DNA of 64,000 nucleotides from the NCBI GenBank assembly GCA_964035575.1, contig OZ037835.1:806001-870000 (forward strand), read 5' to 3'. Below are positions 30,396-40,914 of the stretch, in pieces (the first letter of the stretch is position 1; each line of letters opens with the position of its first letter). Origin of the DNA: Rhynchopus sp. YZ270_cl-10. Its lineage: Eukaryota; Euglenozoa; Diplonemea; Diplonemida; Diplonemidae. The translations under genes and the position numbers were made by a program. The notes below the pieces were generated by a model. It had not been told where the DNA came from. It saw only the letters and a program-made list of their open reading frames with translations, and did no database searches.

Positions 30396-33300
30396 TCACT
30401 CCTCGACATCACAAAGAATCCGTCTCGCAAGTTCAGGTTCCACAGCATCAGCATTGCGACAGCCTAATGCACGAGGAACTGTTGGAGGGACACCGATCAC
30501 TCTCTTCAGCCGCAACCCATCAATCGTCCCGTCTTCCCCAGTGCAGATGCTCCACACACGCAGCGTGTTGTCATTGCAAACACAAATCACTTCGCTTCCG
30601 TCGGGGCTCACAGCAAGTCTGCGCAACTTGCAATATCCCCTGATCGCTGCCACCTGCTCACCAGTGGTCATGCTCCACACAGTCACACTGCACGTGCTCG
30701 ACACCACGTGATTTTCATCGGGTGTCAGTGCCACTCCGAACACGCTACTATCATGCTGCAAGGTGAAGACCTCCTTCCCGCTGGCAACATCCCACACACG
30801 CAGAGTCTTGTCGGTAGACCATGAAAGAAGACGAGATCCATCGCGTGTCACAGACACGCCCACGACAGAGAATACAGTATGTCCTTTGAACACCATCGTC
30901 TCTTCTCCAGTGTGAAGTATCCACCTGTGTACGGTGTAATCCTCATAGTACGAAACCACATGCACTCCATCAGGAGCCACTACCACTCCTCGGGGACGGC
31001 ACGTAGTTCCTGCATATTCTGACACCTTCTTCCCAGTCGGCATGCTCCACACATACGTACGGTAAGTGCCTTTCTCCTGTGAAGACTCTGAACAGGTCAC
31101 CACGTGAGATGCATTGGGAGACACTGCCAGCTTAAGTGATACAGACTGTTTCAAGAACACCGCAAACTCACTGGAATCTGTGCACACAGGCTGCACTTTC
31201 CCTGTCGCAACGTCCCACACACACACTCTCCTTTCGCCAGCGTCGTCGCAAGAGCAAGAAACTACATGAGATCCATCTGGGGACACAGCAGCAGCATCAC
31301 CACGTTGATATGTTCCTGCTTCAACTACCTGTGTCTGCCTGCCGGTGGATGCGTTCCAGATGGAGCTCCTCTTGCCACCGTACGAAATGATTGATCCATC
31401 AGGGGCCACTGCCACAGACCCGCCTGACAGTCCTTCGAAACCCGGTGTCTCCTTCCCAGTCGTGATGTTCCAAACACGAACAGTATCATCTTCGTAGGAG
31501 CATGAAACCACGTGGCATCCATCTGGTAACACTGCTACTGCATACACACGAGAGGTATGCCCTTGCAACACCGTCACCTCCTTCCCAGTCGAAATGCTCC
31601 AAACGTGCACAGTGCCCCTCTTGGATCCAGCAACCACGTGACATCCATCTGGAGTGACTGCCACTGCCGACAACTTATCGTCGGCATAGAACACCATCAC
31701 CTCTGCCCCAGTGGAGAGGTTCCAAAGATGTGCGCCATCAAAGCACGAAACAACATGGCATCCATCTGGAGTTACTGCCAGTGCATGCGGAGACTTCACA
31801 CAAAAAGGCCACTGCATCTCCTGCTTCCCCGTCACCAGATCCCATACGCACAGCACATCCCCCGAGCATGTCACTATTTGGCTTCCATCCTTGGTAACAA
31901 CCATGCTGCGAATGCCAGGCGACTCCACTGCCAGCACTTCCATCCCCGTCGAGAGATCCCACACACGGATGCCGTCTCCATAAGAAGATGAAACAACTTT
32001 AGAACTGTCGGGAGTGACTGCCACTTCCTCAACCTTACATTCGTGGCCTTCGAAGACATACACTCTCTCCCCAGTGTGCATATCCCACACATGCACAGTT
32101 TTATCAGCAGAGCAACCAACTACGCGGGTTTCGTCAGGTGTCACAGCCACTCCAAACATCTCCCATGAAGGTCCTTCCAAAACCATCACCTCTTCCCCAG
32201 AAGACAGGCTCCACACATGTACTCCGCCATCAAAGCCAGCTGTCACAATTTGACTGCCATCAGATGTCACTGCTACATCTTTGGCATCATGCTGCAGTAC
32301 AGGAAGTGGTGTGCCAAGGGAGCAGTCAGGCAGCATCGTGCCACCCATGTCGCAGGTGTGGAACTCAGTGTGCTCCAGCCAGCAGTTCGAGAAGGAAGCG
32401 CCCGTCAGCGCCGTCTCCACAAACAGAGACCCGCGCAGGTCGCAGTTCGACACACGGATCCCGCTCAGGTCCTCCCCACTCACAGGGATGCGTGCACGTG
32501 CCAGCAGTGCTGCTGCATTCGACCCTTCTGTCACAGCAGCTTCAAAAGGAACTGCACTTGATTCTGCACCTGTACCTGAACTGCCACATGTCGCCTTCAC
32601 AGCCGCAAGCAGTTCTGTGCAGGCACGTTCGTACAGCACACTGTCTCCACACACCAGTGCCGCAAAGAACCCAAGCACACGCTGCGAGTCCTTGCTGAAG
32701 CTCCGCTGCACCAGCGTCCCCAGTGTCCCTGCTGGGTCACGTGCAAGCCGCCGTGCTGCAAGGTGCTCCCCAAGCGACTTGTGCCGGAACGTGAACGCAC
32801 TCCGCTCCTCCCCAAAGTCCTCAATCCGGAACGGCAGGCAGCGGAAGCACGCATCCCGCACAGCCGCACACACACCGTGCTGCAAATCAAGAATCTGCGA
32901 CGCCACACCCACAGTCCCCTGCCACTCGTTTGTCTCCAGCATCCTGCATGCAACAAGCTCCCCTGCACGCACCACATCCTCCAAAGACACATCCGAAACA
33001 GCAACAGCATCAGCAACTCCACCAGACGCCATCTCCTTCTTCGTCCACGTCTCCAGGTAGGCCTCGTAGATCACCTCCTCAGAAGCCTTCCCGCTGCACT
33101 GTGCGTGGCACGCCATGTGCAGCACAAACGGGTTCCGCAGCTGCACAAGTCCCTCAACGTCCTCCTCACGCACGAAGACTGTGCGCTCTCCATCCTTCTC
33201 CTTCTCCTTCTCCTTCTCCTTCCCCTCTTTGTGTTCCTTCTCCCAGGCTGTGTTTGCACGCTCGATGTACGTTCTCGCATCCACCTCTGTGAACGGCTGC

Positions 33301-35624
33301 ATGTACACAGCACGCACACCAGCACCACACACACCAGACGGAGACGTGTCCACACCCTTCAGGTACTCACCACGCACAGTCACAACAACGCTGCAGTGTG
33401 CCTCCACCCATGGATGCCGGCACAGAAGGCCACCCTCAGCCACCACAGCACCCACATCCTCCTGCGTCAGCCCCACCTCGTCCAGCGAGTCCAGCACCAG
33501 CACCACCTCGTACGTCTCCGCAAGGTACGCACGGTCCGCCTCCCGCAGCGCAAACGACTCCAGCACAAACCTGTCCAGCCCTCCCTTCTCAAGCAGGTGC
33601 TGCTTCACAGTCGGCAGCGCCACAAACACAGGGAAGTACTGCTTCGCATCCGCATCCGCAGTCACATCACTCACCACGCTGTTCCTGTTCGTGTCTTCGC
33701 TGTCGGTGCTTTCGCTCTTCCTCGCAGACGTTGCAAGGTCGCTCAGAATTGCAATCGAAGCAGACGTCTTCCCGCTCCCTCCTTCTCCGATCACACACAG
33801 CACACCACACGTCCCTTGTCTTTCTTCTCTCGCATCCACATCAGGCTTGCGCTCTGTGCCCGCTGCTGCCTGTGTGCACACGGAAGACGTCGGCCTCCTA
33901 CGTACACGTGCACGAAGCCACCTCCGCACCTCCTCCATCAGCGGACGTGTCTCCGACTCATCCACACGTGTGTCGTCCCCCACACGCCCCTCCACGTACT
34001 GCGCAAGGTAGTCCTTGAAGAACGCGACTGTGTGTCCCATCACCTCCTGCAGCGCACCCACCTGCTCAGCCGCACTCGTCTCCCCCACACCACCACCACC
34101 CTCACCCACACCAGCACACACCTCCTGCATCACAATCACGTCAAAGCGCAGCCCCATCATCCGCAGCAACGTCGGCGAAAGCTTCCACTGCACCCGGTAC
34201 TCGATGTTCGCTGTGTACAGCAGCTCGTCCTCCGAAGCATACACAGACGAGAACTTCACGTCTGCAGCACCCTCCTTCGCCACCACCACAAAGAACGTCC
34301 CACCCTTCCCGTACATGAAACTCCGAGCCACATCCCGCTTCAGTGTTGTCGACGTGAAGCAGTTCCACACAATGTGCGTATTAAGAGCGTACTTCGCAGA
34401 CACGTTCACATTGATCCCGCGGAACACAGTCCGCAGCTGCTTCCGACGGCTCCCAATCAGCCGGTCCAGACCACGGATCAGCGGCGCAAAGGTCGCAATC
34501 ACGTGCAGCTGCGGGGGTGCGGGTGACAGCTCAAACACGTTCGGTGCTGTCTTCTCAGGTGTCCCCTTCCACTCCTTCACCGCAGCCAGCTGACCCACAG
34601 CACGCATCGCAGTGTTCATCGTCATGTACAGCGCAAGCGACTGTGACTTCACATCAGCAGCACTCCCGTGGTTGTCCAGCACAGCCCGCTCCGTCAGTCT
34701 GATGTACCGCAGCTTCCCGTCAGGCCCTTTCGCAATCTGCGGTGTCCCGTCCTCGTCACACACAACATCCCCGCCGCTGTCCAGCACATACTCCACACAG
34801 TCAGACGTGAACAGGAACCCCGACAGCAGCAGCTCAAACGGGTCGCGTGCCGCCATCCAGTCCTCCACCTCCACGTGCCCACCACGTGTCCCCGCAGCCT
34901 CCCTCCGTCCTCTCATGTCCTCCAGCAGACGCTTGCACACCACACGGAACCCCGCCTCCATGTGCCGCACGTGTTCGTCTGTGTAGCCCAACGGCGGATC
35001 CACCTTTGGCAGACCACGCAGCCAGCACAGCAGGTCTTCACCTCCATTGCTGTTCTTCTTGTTGTTGTTGTTGTTGTCATCTGTTTTCCGCAGCCACTCC
35101 ACCTTCCGTCCGTCTGTGTGCCGCAGTGCACCCGTGTCCCCGTCAAGATCGTCCTCTCCCAGCTGTCTGTCTCCAGTCGAGGTGTTTGTGACTTTCGTCA
35201 TGTTCATGTGAGGGTCAGTGAGAGGTGCTGTCGTTGCATCTCCACCGCTCCGTTTCACCCCCACACCTGTTGTTCTTGTTGCTGCAATTCTGGCGACACC
35301 GTCAGTGAGGTACACCTGCACAGCATCCTCCACCTCCACAAGGATCTCTGCTGCATGCACCCCCAGCTCCGCCTCAAGTCGCCCCCGCACATCCGCGTCC
35401 CTGTGCTGCAGTGCGTACCACAGCGGCACCTTCCCGTCCCTGTCACGCACGTTCCCTGCCCCATTCTCCACAAGAAACCGCACTGCCTCCACGTCCCCCG
35501 CAAGCACGGCACTGTGCAGCATTGTCTTCCCGTCCACGCTGTCCACTGCGTCTACAGGCCTCTCCTTCCCAGTAATTCCCTTTGCAATCTCGTCCTTTTC
35601 AGGCTTCGACGCTCCGGATCCCAT
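30396..35624 (-). CDS. NLR-like protein copy 3: ankyrin-ART-NACHT-pentapeptide-WD40
   Basis: An intact, intronless gene of 1742 aa that begins at MGSGASK with no upstream Met, confirming the start in the family. Residue map: ankyrin-like 30-95; acidic and Asn-rich linker 125-195; conserved helical region 200-345; ART 375-500 with R402, T424-S425-T426 and E465/E467; NACHT Walker A G613-T620, Walker B D712-E716, sensor R751, winged-helix H948; pentapeptide-like 1035-1100; 14 WD40 repeats about 1105-1680; tail RLKRVIGVPPTVPRALG. A lysine-glutamate run (KEKEKEKEK, 803-810) is longer than in the other copies because of a CTCCTT coding microsatellite. The WD40 part differs from copies 1 and 2, with changes concentrated in inter-strand loops. 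The encoded protein is probably a membrane-anchored STAND switch with an ADP-ribosylating effector. Confidence 0.9.
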   Translation of the reverse strand: MGSGASKPEKDEIAKGITGKERPVDAVDSVDGKTMLHSAVLAGDVEAVRFLVENGAGNVRDRDGKVPLWYALQHRDADVRGRLEAELGVHAAEILVEVEDAVQVYLTDGVARIAATRTTGVGVKRSGGDATTAPLTDPHMNMTKVTNTSTGDRQLGEDDLDGDTGALRHTDGRKVEWLRKTDDNNNNNKKNSNGGEDLLCWLRGLPKVDPPLGYTDEHVRHMEAGFRVVCKRLLEDMRGRREAAGTRGGHVEVEDWMAARDPFELLLSGFLFTSDCVEYVLDSGGDVVCDEDGTPQIAKGPDGKLRYIRLTERAVLDNHGSAADVKSQSLALYMTMNTAMRAVGQLAAVKEWKGTPEKTAPNVFELSPAPPQLHVIATFAPLIRGLDRLIGSRRKQLRTVFRGINVNVSAKYALNTHIVWNCFTSTTLKRDVARSFMYGKGGTFFVVVAKEGAADVKFSSVYASEDELLYTANIEYRVQWKLSPTLLRMMGLRFDVIVMQEVCAGVGEGGGGVGETSAAEQVGALQEVMGHTVAFFKDYLAQYVEGRVGDDTRVDESETRPLMEEVRRWLRARVRRRPTSSVCTQAAAGTERKPDVDAREERQGTCGVLCVIGEGGSGKTSASIAILSDLATSARKSESTDSEDTNRNSVVSDVTADADAKQYFPVFVALPTVKQHLLEKGGLDRFVLESFALREADRAYLAETYEVVLVLDSLDEVGLTQEDVGAVVAEGGLLCRHPWVEAHCSVVVTVRGEYLKGVDTSPSGVCGAGVRAVYMQPFTEVDARTYIERANTAWEKEHKEGKEKEKEKEKDGERTVFVREEDVEGLVQLRNPFVLHMACHAQCSGKASEEVIYEAYLETWTKKEMASGGVADAVAVSDVSLEDVVRAGELVACRMLETNEWQGTVGVASQILDLQHGVCAAVRDACFRCLPFRIEDFGEERSAFTFRHKSLGEHLAARRLARDPAGTLGTLVQRSFSKDSQRVLGFFAALVCGDSVLYERACTELLAAVKATCGSSGTGAESSAVPFEAAVTEGSNAAALLARARIPVSGEDLSGIRVSNCDLRGSLFVETALTGASFSNCWLEHTEFHTCDMGGTMLPDCSLGTPLPVLQHDAKDVAVTSDGSQIVTAGFDGGVHVWSLSSGEEVMVLEGPSWEMFGVAVTPDETRVVGCSADKTVHVWDMHTGERVYVFEGHECKVEEVAVTPDSSKVVSSSYGDGIRVWDLSTGMEVLAVESPGIRSMVVTKDGSQIVTCSGDVLCVWDLVTGKQEMQWPFCVKSPHALAVTPDGCHVVSCFDGAHLWNLSTGAEVMVFYADDKLSAVAVTPDGCHVVAGSKRGTVHVWSISTGKEVTVLQGHTSRVYAVAVLPDGCHVVSCSYEDDTVRVWNITTGKETPGFEGLSGGSVAVAPDGSIISYGGKRSSIWNASTGRQTQVVEAGTYQRGDAAAVSPDGSHVVSCSCDDAGERRVCVWDVATGKVQPVCTDSSEFAVFLKQSVSLKLAVSPNASHVVTCSESSQEKGTYRTYVWSMPTGKKVSEYAGTTCRPRGVVVAPDGVHVVSYYEDYTVHRWILHTGEETMVFKGHTVFSVVGVSVTRDGSRLLSWSTDKTLRVWDVASGKEVFTLQHDSSVFGVALTPDENHVVSSTCSVTVWSMTTGEQVAAIRGYCKLRRLAVSPDGSEVICVCNDNTLRVWSICTGEDGTIDGLRLKRVIGVPPTVPRALGCRNADAVEPELARRILCDVEE

Positions 35625-36297
35625 TTTATTGATGTGTGTCTTGTGTTGTCCCTGTTCGTGTGTTGTGGTGATGTGGCAAACCTTTTATGTACCCACGTCA
35701 CAGACACACTGCCTCGAGCTTGCGGCAACACGCAGGGACGAAGGATCACCGCTCGTAGAATGGCGGAAAGAGCGTACATCATGACCGTGTGGATACTACA
35801 TTCTCGGGACGCGTTGATTACTGGGATATCCCCGTTATTATAGCATAAGGCCTAACACCAGACACCGACATATGTGACTGACGTATGTGGACCGGTGTTG
35901 ATGCCTCTCTGCAAAGAAGCTCAAGACTGCCTGCTTAATAATAAATCAGGCACAGTACAACAAGAACACAACCCTGGCTCTCGAAGATCTAGACCACCCC
36001 CTCACGAAGGGGCTCTTCTGCATTCCTCTTTCCATCTGGAATGTCGTGAAGTACGCAGAAGTCCGAGGTGATTTACAAGATGCTTACGTACATCTGCCGG
36101 GGCTTTTGGGCGGCACTGACAAGGCAACAGAGGCACGTTGCCTTTTAGAAGGCGCTCTCCAAGCAGAAGGAAGAGGTGTCGGAAGAGGACCTGCTGATCG
36201 TTTCGCTTTGCGGAAGCCCAACAGGCAGGTACACTTCTGGATGGGGCGGTTGAAGGTTGTGCAGAGTCACAAAATATTGTGACACAAAACCCTTCTA
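35625..36297. repeat. duplicated upstream region of copy 3
   Basis: Partner of 28283-28947. It carries the same decayed plus-strand coding-like stretch (near 36046-36282), here with different breaks. Confidence 0.75.
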
Positions 36298-36435
36298 ATC
36301 AATCAAATTGGAATCCGATTGAGAACACTGTCCTTCCATAGTCTAGACACCTCCTAAGGATCGACCGAGAGAAGGAATATAATGTCGCATCCCGGAAGGG
36401 TGTGAAGCTCTCTCATTCTTGTGGAGCAGCTCTGT

Positions 36436-36721
36436 AAAATAACTCTGAATCAGGTCCTCAGCTACTCTCTACACCCCCCCTCCTGGGGGTAAGGGGAAAA
36501 CAACAGAAGAAAGGGGGCTGAGCGCTCCAAAATCTTAACGTACACTCTCTGTTGATTCTAAAACGGGGGGAGGGTAAAAGAAGGCGTGAAAGGTAAATTG
36601 GGGAAGAGGTTGAAAAGTTGGAACGCTTCCTCACCCCAGATCACACCAAAAAAAATAACTCTGAATCAGGTCCTCAGCTACTCTCTACACTCCCTTCCTT
36701 GGGGCAAGGGGAAAACAACAG
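36436..36721. repeat. 70-bp direct repeats flanking half of a foldback element
   Basis: AATAACTCTGAATCAGGTCC and the next 50 bases occur at 36436-36507 and again at 36652-36721. Between them lies 36532-36652, matching the right half (inverted) of the foldback element at 9642-9898. Confidence 0.7.
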
Positions 36722-37592
36722 ATGAAAAGGTTTTTTGAAAATTTGCCATTTTTTTTTTCCCCCTTTTATTTTACTTTTTTTGGGTATAGAGAAGAAACCC
36801 AACAACCCTGCGAGAGCAGAAGCCGACTATCTCGGCAACGTACTCCCCGCATCTTAAGCGGCGCGCTGTATTTTGTGATAATTACCCTCATCATAAAATA
36901 CACATCGCAGTACAGCTCTATTGCGCTGTGTATTCTAATGGGGAGCAGTTCTCACAATACAGCGTACAACTAACCCTTCAGAAACTGTTTTCCTTTTCTC
37001 GTTTTTTTTTTCCCCCATATTTTTTGAAAATAAAGCAAAATAAAATACAATAACAGCAATGGTTTGGGGAAGTGGGGTATTGAAGATAGAGAGAAACAAA
37101 GAAGGGGGGGGGCAAGCGAAGTGGGTGTTGACTTGCCAAAAAATAATAGAAACTTAACACTCATCACACGATAAAAAAAAAACCCATGGGAGAGAGGGTT
37201 GTGAAACGCACACACCTCGACCTGTTTGGTGAGGGAGTGGATTTGCAGCGCGGTTTCGTCCCCAGAACCGCAAAGGTATGTTCAGAAATGCTTTGTTTCT
37301 ATTTCCTCCTTCATTTCATGAGGTGGCAAAAGGGGGGAAATAAGAGAAAAAAAATTTTAAAGATGAAGTGCGTCTCTCTCGTGTACGCAAAAAAGCCATC
37401 AGAGAAGTAATGAATAAAAAAAATAAAAATTAAAAAAAAAACAAAGTCAAGATGCATACACAGCAACGTGCTGAGTCTCCTGGAGGTGAGAATGGTAAAA
37501 TAACGTAATGCAGCAAAAAAAAAAAAAGAAGAATCTAAGACCAAGGGTGTGCAAAACATTGTATGCATTCCATCGAAATACATATTTTTTTT
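36722..37592. other. gene-free AT-rich spacer
   Basis: No gene was recognised; long A and T runs only. Confidence 0.5.
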
Positions 37593-37654
37593 TACTGGGG
37601 GGGGGCCGAATAGTAGACCCCGGGTCCACTATTAGGCGAACCGACGGGTATAAC

Positions 37655-40600
37655 ATGGATGTCCAAAGTACTTCAAGTACTTTTTTGGGGATTTTTATGA
37701 TACTTCAAGTACTTGATGCCCCTTTTTTTTTTCCTCTAAAAAAAAAAAAAACACACAGTCAAGTACTTGAAAATTGATCAAGTACTTGGCAAAAATCAAG
37801 TACTTGATCAGACAAAAAAAAATGTGTGGGTGTTTTTGCGGGTACAGAGGGAACTCTGGGAAAGCCTGTAGTGCTATTTTTGTCTCTTAAACGCAGTTAT
37901 ACTCTAATTTGATCCTCACACTCAGAGAAAAAATCACAAAACATGTCCGCGGCAAATCAGGATGAAGAAGAGCTGAAGAACGAGTTCCGCCCGCTGGTTA
38001 GTGCGAGGGATGCTGTGTGGAACGCGACGCTGAGGGAGAAGAGGAAGGCGTCGAAGCGGAAGCTGGAGGCGGAGGATGCACAACTGGAGCCCAAAAAAAA
38101 AAAAACAAAAACACGCACCTTCATAGAGAAGGAGGAGCACCTCCTGTCTGTGACAGAGAAGGTGGTGACAGCCTTCATGGCTGATAAAACCGCTGAAGAA
38201 ATTCAGCAGGTTTTTTCAAAAGAAAAAGCTGCGGAGGAAGCCGCTGCGACCAAGAAGTCGAAGAAGGAAGCTACCTCTACACTCATCGACTCCTTGAAGC
38301 AGATAGGGACGACGCAGTCTTCCCAATCTGCCTCAACCCCGCAAGCAACCCCCCCTCACGAGCCCACCCTCAAGGACCTCCCCTCCAGGCTGAAGGATTA
38401 CCAGACCTCCTTCAGCGAGGAGCTGTCCTTCAAGGAGGCCGGGGATATCCCGACCACCTACACCAACAGCGGGAAGTGGAAAAAGGCGTTCCCCCACCCC
38501 CAACAGACCTTCCCCACCTGCACGTTCTGCGGTCACGTGTTTGGACCAAATGTCCAAAAAAAAGACCTAGACCAGCACTTCCTGAAGTCAGGAAGCCACG
38601 ACCTCGCAGTGGCGAAGAAGAAGAAGCTGGAAGAGACGGACACCACCGCCGCAGACAGGAGAGACCGTGACACCCCAAACTCAGTGAACCCGGCACTGTC
38701 GAGACGTCTCGCACTGGCACTCCTTGTTTCGGGAGTCACGTATTCCCAGATTGATGTGCTGCTCGCCGCGCTGGCTGGAGTCATGATTCCTGTGAGAAGC
38801 ACCACTGAATCGCGCAAAGTGATGCCGAGCGTCATACACGGCCTGACAGATGAGTACAAGCAGCTCATAAAGAAGAAGCTGACAGGTATAAAATAGAAAA
38901 GCATTTTCCCTCGCACACTCTTTTGTCACAGGTAGAAACTACTCTGCGTTCCACGATGGTGGAATGCTCGCTGGTCGGCAAGTCAACATCTTGCTGGCAC
39001 AATATAGAACATGGGGAGCTTGCCTTCTTCCCTTAGTCCAACGCACCACATTCACGGGGAATGAGCTTGCTGTGGCCATGACAGAAGCCTTGTTTTGTAA
39101 TGGAGGAATCGAAACGAAGCCGTTTCTGCTGAGATCGGATCGTGGGGGTGCCGATGGGGCCGCAAGCCGCACGTTAGCGCTCAGTTGGGGGGTGGCATTT
39201 TTGTCGTGCCTCGCTCATATTTTCTCAAACATAATTGAGGAATATGAAGCGTCCCTACTGGCCGTAGGGAACCCCCTTATCCGCCTTCACGGAGAAATGA
39301 AGAAGGCCTTTTTCGGGGAGAAAGACGGGTCGAACGGGCGGGCCATGAGGTGGAAGAACTGGCAGGAAACCAGCATTACTTCTGTGAAGACAGATAAGCT
39401 CCGGAAGCTGACCACAGAACTACTTGACGAGGTGAAGTACCATGACCCTGAGGAGGCAGCATGCGCTGTATACGAGGCGCTCGACGATGCAGCGGCGTGT
39501 TTCACTGAAAGGGTAGATTTTCTGGAGCAAGCAAAACTCCAGTTGCCTGCAACCACGATGTCACCTGAAGACTTCGTGGCCAGGCTCGAAGAGACGTCCA
39601 AGGAGAGGAGCGGGCAGAGCAATGCTGGTGAACACATCGCCCCTCTACGAATGCCCCTCGGGTCAGATACCAAGTATCTGCATCGTTTTGAATTTTATTC
39701 GCACCTGCAACAGCGACTGCATTTATTTCCGTCGTTCATTGCCGACGAGTTGGCATCGCACCCTGACCTGAGATCACTGCAAGAAATCGCCACACTTCTT
39801 CCACAAGTACCAGAGGCAGACATACAGGCGTATATCGCCTCTGTTCTCCCTTTATTCACCCTCTTGCAAAAGTACTCAGACCAGGTTCTCGTGCTGCAAG
39901 CTCACAAGGTTTTCTTCGAGGTGCAAACAGCAATCACAACGTTGCTCGGTGGTGTCAACGTGGAACTGGGGGAGGTGTTTGAACGGAGGTGGAAGCAACC
40001 TGAGTCTGGGCGAGACTTTTACACAGTGGCCCGTCTCCTCGATCCAAATCAGTTGCGCGCTGTGAGGAGAAAAGGTGCTGTGATGTCATACGAAGCGGTT
40101 TGCGATGTGTTGCCTGTGTTCAAAGATCTTCCCGAAGGAGAAGCATGCTGGACAGAGTACGTGCAGGAGACGAATTCAGTGGTAGCAGAGGGGAAGCTGG
40201 AGAACTTCTGGAACAGATACCCAAACACCGACCTTGCAACTCTCGCACTCGATATTTTGTATGTATCTCCTTCTTGTACGCTCACGGACAGCGTGTTGAG
40301 CATCGGAGAAAGCCTCTTCCCAGACGAGCGCAGCGCATTGAATAACCAGAGCCTCGCAGAACTCTTGTTTCACAAAGCAAACGGAGACCTCCTAGAGCAA
40401 CTCCCCAAAAGCAAGTTCATCAGAAGAGGGTATCCAGGGAACGTTCCGGACACAAAAGCGAAGAAGAAGGCACCTACAAACGTGGCAGAGCGCGAAGTCA
40501 TATCACTTGATTGAGAGAAGAGCGTCAGTTTTTATTATTTTATCAAGAGTTTAGTTTTTATCATTGGTTTTATGCCCCCCTTTATTCCCCCATAGCAACG

Positions 40601-40851
40601 TGTGCTGTATCCTGTTCTGTTTTCTTGTGTGAAAAATAAAAACAGTTTGTCAAGTACTTGATCAAGTACCACTTTTTTTTTACTTGATCAAGTACTTGAT
40701 ATTTTTTTTGGCAAAAAAGTACTTGATCAAGTAAAAAAAAGTAAAAAAGTACGAGAAAAAAAAAAGGGGGGGTCAAGTACTTCAAGTATCAAGTACTGAT
40801 TTTTTTGGGGGATCAAGTACTTGATCTACTTCAAGTACTTTGGACATCCAT
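37655..40851 (+). mobile_element. hAT-family DNA transposon, looks whole
   Basis: Terminal inverted repeats start ATGGATGTCCAAAGTACTT at both ends. 8-bp target duplications GGTATAAC (37647-37654) and GGTATAAA (40852-40859) match at 7 of 8 bases. Both subterminal regions are packed with the palindromic CAAGTACTTGATCAAGTAC motif, probable transposase-binding sites (37670-37815 and 40640-40845). It encodes one transposase (37943-40514). Preserved ends and an uninterrupted frame on either side of one short intron suggest a young copy. Confidence 0.85.
37943..40514 (+). CDS. hAT transposase, two exons with 46-bp intron
   Basis: Exon 1 is 37943-38885 and exon 2 is 38932-40514. The intron 38886-38931 starts GTATAAA and ends TTTTGTCACAG. 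Joined, it gives 841 aa. Exon 1 carries a basic, lysine-rich N-terminus (PKKKKTKTR, a likely nuclear signal) and a BED-type zinc finger (CTFC, then HFLKSGSH, residues about 192-216). The splice restores the first catalytic aspartate (FHDGG, D323), which neither open frame alone supplies in context. The second, D384, lies in LLRSDRGGADGA; CLAHIF (H410) is the usual hAT CxxH-like motif. The C-terminal dimerisation domain (740-798; LATLALDILYVSPSCTLTDS) is clear. Without splicing, exon 1 would end after 317 residues at a TAG inside the intron. It cuts and pastes the surrounding element. Confidence 0.8.
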
Positions 40852-40914
40852 GGTATAAATCGGGGGTCTCAGAAAAAAAAAAATTTTTTTTTCCAAGTTG
40901 AATAGTAGACCCCC

